From assembly GCA_051892815.1 (NCBI GenBank), contig JBJFGP010000084.1:1-19374 (forward strand): a DNA stretch of 19,374 nt, given 5' to 3'. Origin of the DNA: JAXFQS01 sp051892815 (GTDB lineage: Bacteria > Verrucomicrobiota > Kiritimatiellia > RFP12 > DVOR01). A program made the position numbers and the translations under genes. Below, one piece after another: positions 13,461 to 19,374 of the stretch; position 1 is the stretch's first letter; each line of letters starts with the position of its first letter. Below the pieces are notes generated by a model. The model ran no database searches. It was not told where the DNA came from and saw nothing but the letters and a program-made list of their open reading frames with translations.

Positions 13461-13491
13461 ACGGAATCCTTCCGGTGTATTCGTGGTAAAG

Positions 13492-14529
13492 TTAGGTCGT
13501 TGGGACAGGAGCATCGGGATGAGGCATCTGGGCAATGCGCTCTTCGATGATTTTGCTGAGGTTGTTTCGTGCCGCCAAAGCCCCAGCCATGATAGCAAAG
13601 TAGATGGCTCTGTAGGAGGCGCTGCCGTGGGAGATGATTACCGCCCCGGGAACGCCAAGCAACGGCGCCCCACCGCAGACTTCCGGGTCCATACGCTTCT
13701 TGAGTGAACGGAGAGCCCCCTTGAGGAGCAGGGCACCAAGCAGGCGAACCCAATGTTTCTGGAACTCTCGTTTCATCCAAGAGCCGATGGCATGGGCAAC
13801 GCTCTCGGTCGTCTTGAGAATCACATTCCCGACAAACCCATCGCAGACGATGACATCCGTTTCGCCTTGGAAGAGGTCGTGTCCCTCGACATTTCCGCGG
13901 AAGTTGATGTCCAACCGCTGAAGCAGGGGAAATGCTTTTTTGGTGAGCTCATTTCCCTTGCAGTCTTCAGTACCGATAGACATCAAACCGACGATAGGTT
14001 GAGTTTGGCGGAGAACTGTCTGTGAGTAGGCAACGCCCATAACAGCGAATTGGGCGAGCCATTCTTCGTGGCAATCCGTATTGGCTCCGGCATCAAGCAG
14101 GAGGAGCGGGCGAGACAAACTGCGCGTGGGCAATACGGTCGCAATGGCCGGGCGGAGGACGCCTTTAATGCGCCCAAGCCCTAAGACGGCCGCCGTTGCA
14201 ACGGCTCCCGAGTTTCCAGCCGAGACAATGGCATCTGCTTCTCCCTTTTTAAGCAGCTCAATGCAGACATTGATGGAACTGTCTTTTTTGCGTCGAACCG
14301 CGGCGGCGGGCTTGTCGTCCATTGCGATGGACTCATTGCAGTGGACGACGCGGATACGCGGATTAGCCACTGCGCCCGGGTACTTTGCCAGTTCAGCGAA
14401 GATGAGTTCCTTGGAGCCGACAAGAATAATTTGGTCGATGTCGGCCATTTTCGCGGCGGCTTCGACCGCGCCGTGGACGGGCTCTTGAGGGGCGTGATCG
14501 CCCCCCATGGCATCCAATGCAATTCGCAT
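13492..14529 (-). CDS. plsX: Phosphate acyltransferase PlsX
   Basis: Makes acyl-phosphate from acyl-ACP, the donor for PlsY in phospholipid initiation; membrane-associated but soluble. The 345-residue protein shows the family start MRIALDAMGGDHAP, the SAGNSGA region (about 103-109), LLLDAGANTDC (about 139-149), the substrate-site segment DVIVCDGFVGNVILKTTE (about 219-236) and the late GGAPLLGVPGAVIISHGS (about 288-305). Length is normal. It follows rpmF by 27 nt, the widely conserved rpmF-plsX order. Its own Shine-Dalgarno is weak, so coupling to rpmF translation is likely. Confidence 0.97.
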   Translation of the reverse strand: MRIALDAMGGDHAPQEPVHGAVEAAAKMADIDQIILVGSKELIFAELAKYPGAVANPRIRVVHCNESIAMDDKPAAAVRRKKDSSINVCIELLKKGEADAIVSAGNSGAVATAAVLGLGRIKGVLRPAIATVLPTRSLSRPLLLLDAGANTDCHEEWLAQFAVMGVAYSQTVLRQTQPIVGLMSIGTEDCKGNELTKKAFPLLQRLDINFRGNVEGHDLFQGETDVIVCDGFVGNVILKTTESVAHAIGSWMKREFQKHWVRLLGALLLKGALRSLKKRMDPEVCGGAPLLGVPGAVIISHGSASYRAIYFAIMAGALAARNNLSKIIEERIAQMPHPDAPVPTT

Positions 14530-14556
14530 AAGCGAATGGTTCCGCGAGAGGTTCGG

Positions 14557-14739
14557 CTAGGCCTGGGCGGTCAGCACCTTGCGGCCGCGGTACATGCCGC
14601 AAGAGGGGCAGGCGCGATGCGACTGGACGGGCGCTCCACAGGCAGGGCAGACGCCGACTTCGGGAACGGTGGCGGTGAGGGTGTGGGCACGGCGCTGACG
14701 GACGCGCATTTTGGATTTCTTGCGTTTGGGTACTGCCAT
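14557..14739 (-). CDS. rpmF: 50S ribosomal protein L32
   Basis: A 60-residue ribosomal large-subunit protein. It starts MAVPKRKKSKMRVRQRRAH and carries a zinc-ribbon pair of CxxC motifs (CPAC and CPSC), so it is the zinc-binding form rather than the cysteine-free paralogue used in zinc starvation. GGAG precedes the ATG. It lies 19 nt after DUF177 and 27 nt before plsX, the standard order in many bacteria. Confidence 0.97.
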   Translation of the reverse strand: MAVPKRKKSKMRVRQRRAHTLTATVPEVGVCPACGAPVQSHRACPSCGMYRGRKVLTAQA

Positions 14740-14758
14740 TTCTGCTACTCCGAATCGG

Positions 14759-15244
14759 TCAGAGGGTTAGGTTGTCAAGGGCTGTCCAGTGGCTGTCGGT
14801 GGTGACTCCGTTGCTACAAGAACAGTTCCCTTTGTTGAGGTTTGCGCCGCAATGGACGCAGAGTCCTTTGCAGCTGTCCGCACATACGGGGTATGTCGGC
14901 AAGGCGAGTATGATACCTTCTCTAAGCGCCGGGGTCAAGTCTAGGAGTTCATTTCCGGCGACAATTTGAAAGGATTGGAGGAAATCGGGCTCTTTTGCGG
15001 TGATTTGGAAGGGTTCTCCGCAGCGAGAGCAGAGGGCCTGGACGGTTTGGTGGGCTGAACCGCGCACGAGGAGTTCGTCTCCAAGGAGTTGAATTTGCAG
15101 GTCGTAATGGAGGGGGGAGACAGGGGCGATTCCCGCGTCGTTCTCGCCATAGTCGAGGGTTTCCGGGCTGAGATCGCCGACGAGGTGTTCGCCGCCTTGC
15201 GCCAGGCGTGGTATGTCAACGATCAAACGCGCCGGCGTTTCCAC
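14759..15244 (-). CDS. YceD/DUF177 family protein (large-subunit rRNA accumulation type)
   Basis: A 161-residue protein of the YceD family, linked in bacteria and chloroplasts to 23S rRNA accumulation or processing and almost always encoded directly before rpmF. Seen here are CSRCGEPF (about 72-79), ALPTYPVCADSCKGLCVHCG (about 114-133), GNCSC and the C-terminal WTALDNL. The cysteine clusters suggest metal binding. It starts with GTG at 15244; AAAGGAGG (15257-15250) lies 5 bases upstream, which settles the start. The first 29 bases overlap the end of coaD. Confidence 0.9.
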   Translation of the reverse strand: METPARLIVDIPRLAQGGEHLVGDLSPETLDYGENDAGIAPVSPLHYDLQIQLLGDELLVRGSAHQTVQALCSRCGEPFQITAKEPDFLQSFQIVAGNELLDLTPALREGIILALPTYPVCADSCKGLCVHCGANLNKGNCSCSNGVTTDSHWTALDNLTL

Positions 15245-15767
15245 GGGGGCCTCCTTTATCCGGATGGGCGTTAGACTGGTCAGCCGGCATCTGCATCAGG
15301 TAGCGGTGAACGGCTGGCGGGACGAATTGGGCAACATCGCTTCCGTAGCGGACGATTTCCCTCACGGTAGAGGCGGTGACATAACTATGTTCCTCGCTGG
15401 GCATGAGGAAGAGGGTTTCAATCTGTGGTTCGAGTTTGCGGTTGGTGAGGGCCATTTGAAACTCGTATTCAAAGTCGGAGTAGGCCCTGAGTCCGCGCAC
15501 GACGGTGCGCACGCCGTGAGTACGGCAAAAGTCGACCAGGAGGGTGTCGAGCGGGGCGATTTGGACATCGTGGAGCCCTGCTTCGTCGAGGGATTCGCGC
15601 ACCAGGCGCATCCGGACGGGGAGGGGAAACATCCCGGTCGGCTTGAGGGAAACGCCGGCGACGGCGACTATGAGTTGGTCGAAAACGCGCCGCGAACGGC
15701 GGATGAGGTCGAGGTGCCCCAGGGTCAAGGGGTCGAATGTGCCCGGGTAGACGGCCAAATCAGACAT
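15216..15767 (-). CDS. coaD: Phosphopantetheine adenylyltransferase CoaD
   Basis: Adenylates 4'-phosphopantetheine, the penultimate step of CoA synthesis. The 183-residue protein starts AVYPGTFDPLTLGHLDLI (5-22), with the nucleotidyltransferase T/HxGH motif ending at H18. K42, the VVRGLRAYSDFEYEFQMA segment (89-106) and the late TASTVREI (131-138) are all typical. Most CoaD proteins are near 160 residues; the last 20 or so here (QSNAHPDKGGPRGN onward) form an extra tail overlapping the DUF177 start. The ATG at 15767, with AAGGAGG upstream, overlaps the rsmD stop as ATGTCTGA; the longer open frame upstream is rsmD read out of frame. Confidence 0.95.
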   Translation of the reverse strand: MSDLAVYPGTFDPLTLGHLDLIRRSRRVFDQLIVAVAGVSLKPTGMFPLPVRMRLVRESLDEAGLHDVQIAPLDTLLVDFCRTHGVRTVVRGLRAYSDFEYEFQMALTNRKLEPQIETLFLMPSEEHSYVTASTVREIVRYGSDVAQFVPPAVHRYLMQMPADQSNAHPDKGGPRGNAGAFDR

Positions 15768-16356
15768 GGGCGACCTCCTTGCCTTCGGTGTCGGGATTGG
15801 GGCGCCACAGCACGATGCGAGTATGTCCATATTCGCGGTCGCGAATGGTTTCCCAGTCTGCTGGCGGTTCGGGGAGTGTCCGGGAGGCGGACTCGCCGAT
15901 GAAAATGCCATCGGGGGCAATGACCCGGTTGCGGGAGAGGTCGGCGGCAATTCCGGAGAAAAGTTCGGGGGTAATGGTACGGTAGGGCGGGTCGCAGAAG
16001 ACGATGCCGTAGTTGCGTCCGATGCCGACGGTTTGGATCCATCTGAGCGCATCAGAGCAGCAGATTTCGGCTTGAGGGCAGTCGGAACCTTGCGTGCAGG
16101 CGGTGAGGTTGGCCTTGAGTGTGGCGGCGACTTGTCGGTCGGACTCAATCCAGGTGACGCGCGTGGCGCCGCGGGAGAGGGCGTCAAGGCCAAAGGTTCC
16201 CGATCCCGCGAAGAGGTCGAGCACGGTGGCGCCGGGGAAGAGTGTCGCCAGCATCGAGAAGAGGGCGGCGCGTACGCGGTCCTGCGTCGGGCGAACCTTG
16301 TCGCCCGACGGAACCTTGAGGGTGCGTCCGCACCATTGACCGCCGGTAATGCGCAT
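15760..16356 (-). CDS. rsmD: RsmD, 16S rRNA (guanine-966 N2)-methyltransferase
   Basis: Methylates G966 of 16S rRNA using S-adenosylmethionine. The 198-residue protein starts MRITGGQWCGRTLKVP, a family N terminus. It has PTQDRVRAALFSML (23-36), the SAM-binding VLDLFAGSGTFGLDALSRGA (45-64) and the catalytic DPPY (122-125). A start 13 codons upstream is open, but the family alignment and a promoter whose -10 box ends 10 bases before 16356 favour this ATG. No Shine-Dalgarno is visible. First gene of the rsmD-acpP operon; adjacency to coaD is widely conserved. Confidence 0.93.
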   Translation of the reverse strand: MRITGGQWCGRTLKVPSGDKVRPTQDRVRAALFSMLATLFPGATVLDLFAGSGTFGLDALSRGATRVTWIESDRQVAATLKANLTACTQGSDCPQAEICCSDALRWIQTVGIGRNYGIVFCDPPYRTITPELFSGIAADLSRNRVIAPDGIFIGESASRTLPEPPADWETIRDREYGHTRIVLWRPNPDTEGKEVAHV

Positions 16357-16366
16357 AACGCAATCA

Positions 16367-16395
16367 ATGGTAGACGAACCGGACGGAAAAGTCAA
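16367..16395 (-). promoter_or_regulatory. Candidate promoter for the rsmD-acpP operon
   Basis: TTGACT (16395-16390) and TACCAT (16372-16367) on the minus strand are 17 bases apart, five and four matches to consensus. Only 10 bases lie between the -10 box and the rsmD ATG at 16356, implying a leader of about 3-4 nt. Confidence 0.55.
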
Positions 16396-16666
16396 ACCCG
16401 AACCGCTAATGGTGGCAGGTTTTGACTAAACAGCGGATTAAATTGCGGCAGGATTGTGGGGCAGGTTGGTACCGATGGGGGCAGGTCGTAGGCAGAAAGT
16501 GCCTTCAGAGGTTAGTAGCCCCGAGCGGGAATCCTGTCCACCAGAGGGCGCCAGAGGTGCCAATCTATAAGAGGTTGGGATGAGCGTTGGGGGAGGCTGG
16601 GACGGCTAATGTGGGCAGTCTGGCAAGGGGCCGCGACACTTTTCCCGTCCGCCAGGCACTTTTGTA

Positions 16667-16695
16667 TTGATTTTCAAGGTGAATTTCGGTTTAAT
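16667..16695 (+). promoter_or_regulatory. Candidate promoter for proS
   Basis: TTGATT (16667-16672) and TTTAAT (16690-16695, five of six consensus bases) are 17 bases apart. This predicts a leader of about 42 nt before the ATG at 16745, with AAGG as ribosome-binding site 8 bases before the start. Confidence 0.6.
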
Positions 16696-16744
16696 ACTGG
16701 CTTCCATCCGTTAGAGTAAGTCTCTGTAAATCAAGGTGTTTTCC

Positions 16745-18445
16745 ATGCGTTGGACACAATCGCTCATCGCCACGCTGCGCGATGCCCCCCAAGATGCCGA
16801 AATCGACTCGCACAAGCTGATGATTCGAAGCGGGCTCATTCGCAAATTGGCTGGTGGGCTCTATACCTTTATGCCACTGGGCCTGCGCGTCCTGCACAAG
16901 ATCGAGGCAATCGTCCGCCAGGAAATGGACGCCGCGGGCGCGTTGGAAATTTTGATGCCGGCCCTCCAGCCGGCGGAATTGTGGGAGCGATCTGGCCGCT
17001 ATGAGACGATGGGCCCGGGAATGTTTCGCCTGAAAGACCGCAAGGATGCCCGTATGGTCATGGGACCGACCCACGAAGAAGTAGCCACCGATTTGGTCAC
17101 CAAGGAACTCTCCTCCTACCGCCAGTTGCCCTGCACCATCTACCAAATCCAAACGAAGTTCCGCGATGAAATCCGCCCGCGCTTCGGCCTGATGCGCGCC
17201 AAAGAATTCATTATGAAGGACGCCTACTCCTTCGACATTAGTTCCGAAGCAGCCGACGCCTCCTATCAGAAGATGTACGACGCCTATCGCCGTATCTTCA
17301 AGCGTTGCGGGCTCGATGCGCGGCCCGTCGAGGCTGATACCGGCGACATCGGCGGAAAGTTCTCCCACGAGTTCATGGTGCTCGCCGATTCGGGCGAAGA
17401 TGGCATTCTCTGCTGCCCCGCATGCGGCTATGCAGCTAACCAGGAGAAGGCCGATCGCCGTACCGCAAAACCAGAACCGTCCGACTCCCCTGCTGTCGAG
17501 ATTGTCGCCACGCCGAATGCCGGAACCATCGCCCAAATCTCCGCATTCCTCAAGGCCAAACCAAAGCAGTTCATCAAGACCCTCATTTACCTCGCCGATG
17601 CCAAACCCATAGCGGCACTCGTCCCCGGAGACAGAGACCTCAACGAGCACAAGTTGAAGCGCCTGCTCAATGCTCGGGCGCTTGAACTCGCTCCCGACGA
17701 AACCGTTGAACTGGTCACTCGCGCAGCAGTCGGTTTCGCCGGTCCTGTGGGACTTGACATCCCCATTTATGCCGACGCCGCTCTCGAAGGGACGGTTGAC
17801 CGCATCGCCGGTGCGAACCAGACCGATCGCCATATGCTGCATATCGAACTGGCCCGAGATGCCAAAGTCACGCAGTATGCCGACCTAGTCAATGTCATCG
17901 CTAGAGATGCTTGTCCCCACTGCGGGCAGCCGTTGGAAATGAAGCGGGGCATTGAAGTCGGTCATGTCTTCAAGCTGGGTACCAAATACACCCAGGCGTT
18001 CCAGACGACTTGCCTCACCGAAACCGGAGAAGCCGCCACACTCGTTATGGGCTGCTATGGCATTGGCATTACGCGAACCCTTCAGGCGGTTATCGAGCAA
18101 TCGCACGACAAGGACGGTATCATTTGGCCCGCTTCGATTGCACCTTACACTGTCGCGATTCTCCTTCTTGACCCCGCCGACTCGGCTTCCTCTCAGGCCG
18201 CCAGCCAGATAGAAGCCGCTCTTGCCAAAGCCGGGGTTGACGCCATTGTCGATGATAGAGAAGAGCGTCCGGGCGTCAAGTTCAAGGATGCCGACTTGAT
18301 AGGGTTCCCAATCCGAATCGTCGTTGGTGCCAAGTCGCTTGCTAAGGGCGGGGCGGAGATCAAAATGCGTACTGTCAAGGACTCGACCTTGGTTCCTGTC
18401 GAACAGGTTCCTGCCGCCGTTGCGGATCTTCTTTCTCATGTCTGA
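16745..18445 (+). CDS. proS: Prolyl-tRNA synthetase, bacterial type with editing insertion
   Basis: Charges tRNA-Pro with proline and clears Ala-tRNA-Pro. The 566-residue class II enzyme has GLYTFMPLGLRVLHKIEAIVR (split over 38-58), GPTHEE (107-112), motif 2 FRDEIRPRFGLMRAKEFIMKDAYSF (two parts, 139-163), a YbaK-like insertion (about 225-385, with FIKTLIYLAD and HMLHIELARDAKV), motif 3 GCYGIGITRTLQAVIEQ (split around 434-450) and a C-terminal anticodon-binding domain (ASIAPYTVAILLL onward). The ATG at 16745 is preferred over the GTG three codons earlier because AAGG is well spaced. Its stop overlaps the next gene as ATGTCTGA. Confidence 0.97.
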   Translation: MRWTQSLIATLRDAPQDAEIDSHKLMIRSGLIRKLAGGLYTFMPLGLRVLHKIEAIVRQEMDAAGALEILMPALQPAELWERSGRYETMGPGMFRLKDRKDARMVMGPTHEEVATDLVTKELSSYRQLPCTIYQIQTKFRDEIRPRFGLMRAKEFIMKDAYSFDISSEAADASYQKMYDAYRRIFKRCGLDARPVEADTGDIGGKFSHEFMVLADSGEDGILCCPACGYAANQEKADRRTAKPEPSDSPAVEIVATPNAGTIAQISAFLKAKPKQFIKTLIYLADAKPIAALVPGDRDLNEHKLKRLLNARALELAPDETVELVTRAAVGFAGPVGLDIPIYADAALEGTVDRIAGANQTDRHMLHIELARDAKVTQYADLVNVIARDACPHCGQPLEMKRGIEVGHVFKLGTKYTQAFQTTCLTETGEAATLVMGCYGIGITRTLQAVIEQSHDKDGIIWPASIAPYTVAILLLDPADSASSQAASQIEAALAKAGVDAIVDDREERPGVKFKDADLIGFPIRIVVGAKSLAKGGAEIKMRTVKDSTLVPVEQVPAAVADLLSHV

Positions 18446-18827
18446 CGGCCCTATTCCAACCTCTAAACTCCCCGCCAGCCATAAAGCCACGCGGATGACT
18501 GTTGCCCAGAAGGCGGCGTTGCGCTCGGGCAAAAGCGTCGCTGAGGCGTATGATGCTTTTGCCGTCTTTATGGAGGCTATGCGGGAGGCTTTGATAGAAA
18601 CCGGCACCCTGGAATTGCGTGGCTTTGGCGTCTTCAAGGTTGTCACCCGCAAGGGGCGGCCGGGGCGTAATCCGCGCAATCCGGGGTGTCAAGTTTGGAT
18701 CCCCGAGCGTAATGGGGTCCGCTTCGTTCCCTCTGCCACGCTTGACCATTTGCTTCAGGCTTCTGCGACCTCGCCAAATGGGTTTCAAGAGGCGGCAATA
18801 GCGGATAAGAAATCCACAGAAGAGTAG
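18438..18827 (+). CDS. HU/IHF-like DNA-binding protein
   Basis: A 129-residue member of the bacterial histone-like family. The HU body runs from about residue 20 to 106: helices VAEAYDAFAVFMEAMREAL, then RGFGVFKVVTRKGRPGRNPRNPG (split around 61-83), the saddle and DNA-intercalating arm with the conserved GRNP and Pro, and VWIPERNGVRFVPSATL closing the dimer core. It has about 19 extra residues at the N terminus and about 23 at the C terminus (acid- and serine-rich end). HU proteins are normally near 90 residues. The ATG overlaps the proS stop by 8 nt; hisS starts 8 nt after its stop. Its role could be a nucleoid protein or a dedicated regulator; this is not decidable here. Confidence 0.85.
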   Translation: MSDGPIPTSKLPASHKATRMTVAQKAALRSGKSVAEAYDAFAVFMEAMREALIETGTLELRGFGVFKVVTRKGRPGRNPRNPGCQVWIPERNGVRFVPSATLDHLLQASATSPNGFQEAAIADKKSTEE

Positions 18828-18835
18828 TTTGTCTT

Positions 18836-19374
18836 ATGTCCGACATCAGCTTTGATCCTCCGCGCGGGATGCGCGATTTCTACCCTGAAGATATGGCTTG
18901 GCGCGAGCGTGTTTTTGGCGCTTGGCGGGCCGCGGCGGCGGCTTCGGGTTTTCAATCCTACGATGCATGTGTCGTCGAGTCTCTTGAGTTGCTCCAGCGC
19001 AAATCAGGGGAAGAGGTTTCGAACCAAATCTACGCTTTTCAGGACAAGAGTGGCAGACAGCTTGCGCTCCGTCCTGAAATGACCCCAACGCTCGCCCGCA
19101 TGGTTGCCGCCCGCCAGCGTCAACTCAAGTTTCCCATCAAGTGGACAACCATCGCGCAGTGTTTCCGGTACGAGCGCATGACGCGTGGCCGTAAGCGTGA
19201 GCACTACCAGTGGAATCTCGACATCATCGGTGAGGAGCGCATTACTGCCGAGATGGAACTGCTGTCTACGGCGGTGTCGGCCATGCGCAAGATGGGGGTG
19301 CGGGATGACGCTTGGAGGGTTCACGTCAGTTCCCGCAAATTGCTGGGGGAGTTGCTGGCCAAACTGGGTATTCC
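18836..19374 (+). CDS. hisS: Histidyl-tRNA synthetase (N-terminal part, runs off the right edge)
   Basis: Charges tRNA-His. The first 179 residues are present: PPRGMRDFYPEDMAWRERVF (split over 8-27), RPEMTPTLARMV (about 80-91, the motif 1/2 region of HisRS), and FRYERMTRGRKREHYQWNLDIIGE (two parts, about 117-140), the class II motif 2 with its histidine-specific arginine-rich loop. HisZ regulatory paralogues share parts of this, but the complete GRKREHYQWNLDI segment favours a true synthetase. The ATG lies 8 nt after the HU-like gene, with AGAAGAG upstream. The C-terminal part is outside the window. Confidence 0.92.
   Translation, partial: MSDISFDPPRGMRDFYPEDMAWRERVFGAWRAAAAASGFQSYDACVVESLELLQRKSGEEVSNQIYAFQDKSGRQLALRPEMTPTLARMVAARQRQLKFPIKWTTIAQCFRYERMTRGRKREHYQWNLDIIGEERITAEMELLSTAVSAMRKMGVRDDAWRVHVSSRKLLGELLAKLGI

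Larger units (their letters stand above)
16357..16744. other. Divergent intergenic region between rsmD and proS
   Basis: About 390 bases with no gene. It holds the leftward promoter (16367-16395), the rightward promoter (16667-16695) and a middle part with no recognised RNA family. The middle part contains four GGCAGG words (16414, 16447, 16460, 16480), a GGTACC motif (16468-16473) also found near 8623 and 8673, a small hairpin GGCGCC-AGA-GGTGCC (16547-16561) and several G-runs (16577-16615). I saw no T-box features before proS. Confidence 0.6.

Noticed and set aside
15768..16367. Long upstream extension of the CoaD frame
   Set aside because: The extra 200 residues are rsmD read in another frame (Pro/Ser/Arg-rich). 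CoaD clearly begins at the ATG at 15767 with its own ribosome-binding site.
16396..16666. T-box riboswitch or other leader RNA before proS
   Set aside because: The predicted proS promoter lies downstream of this DNA, no specifier or T-box-like sequence was seen, and no strong terminator hairpin with a U tract is present.
16691..17842. 383-codon open frame on the minus strand opposite proS
   Set aside because: Covers the proS coding region and its promoter. The antisense frame is open because of codon bias, and it shows no family motif.
17885..18679. 264-codon minus-strand frame across the end of proS and the HU-like gene
   Set aside because: It is antisense to two well-supported genes and has no domain signature.

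Overview
This 19.4 kb window comes from a bacterial chromosome with fairly high GC content. It is densely packed and mostly housekeeping. No rRNA, tRNA, insertion sequence, phage gene or CRISPR array was recognised. A lipobox protein, a secreted beta-helix protein, RNase D, an RsmD-CoaD-DUF177-L32-PlsX-FabD-FabG-ACP cluster and a bacterial-type prolyl-tRNA synthetase with an editing insertion point to a Gram-negative organism. My best but weak guess, from gene order and general protein character, is the Planctomycetota-Verrucomicrobiota-Chlamydiota (PVC) side of the tree, for example Verrucomicrobiota, Kiritimatiellota or Lentisphaerota. No marker here settles it.

The layout has two arms diverging from a 388 bp intergenic region at 16357-16744. 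Everything left of it is on the minus strand and everything right of it on the plus strand.

Reading leftward, operon A (16356 to 11526) is rsmD-coaD-DUF177-rpmF-plsX-fabD-fabG-acpP. It links ribosome maturation, CoA synthesis (source of the ACP phosphopantetheine), phospholipid initiation and fatty-acid synthesis, and ends in a clear hairpin after acpP. fabH, often found between plsX and fabD, is absent. A 423 bp stretch without a convincing gene follows. Operon B (11102 to 8725) holds a phytase-like lipoprotein, a GNAT acetyltransferase and a DUF2156 (MprF catalytic-domain-like) protein, all overlapping. Operon C (8550 to 5399) is a large secreted beta-helix protein overlapping a half-size chromate-transporter-family protein. 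Operon D (5311 to the left edge) is RNase D, a TIM-barrel amidohydrolase, a TrkH/KtrB-type cation channel subunit, a divergent uracil-DNA glycosylase, DprA and the start of purC. It is driven by a promoter with a consensus -10 box.

The rightward arm is proS, a small HU/IHF-like gene and the first 179 codons of hisS. The HU-like start overlaps the proS stop.

Translational coupling is pervasive: four junctions overlap by ATGA and four by an eight-base start-NNTGA arrangement. Several transcription units have promoter-like boxes almost touching the start codon, suggesting leaderless or very short-leader messages. The least explained items are operons B and C, the HU-like gene between two class II synthetases, and a GGTACC-centred motif recurring in two intergenic regions. 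I do not see a clear novel defence or mobile system.
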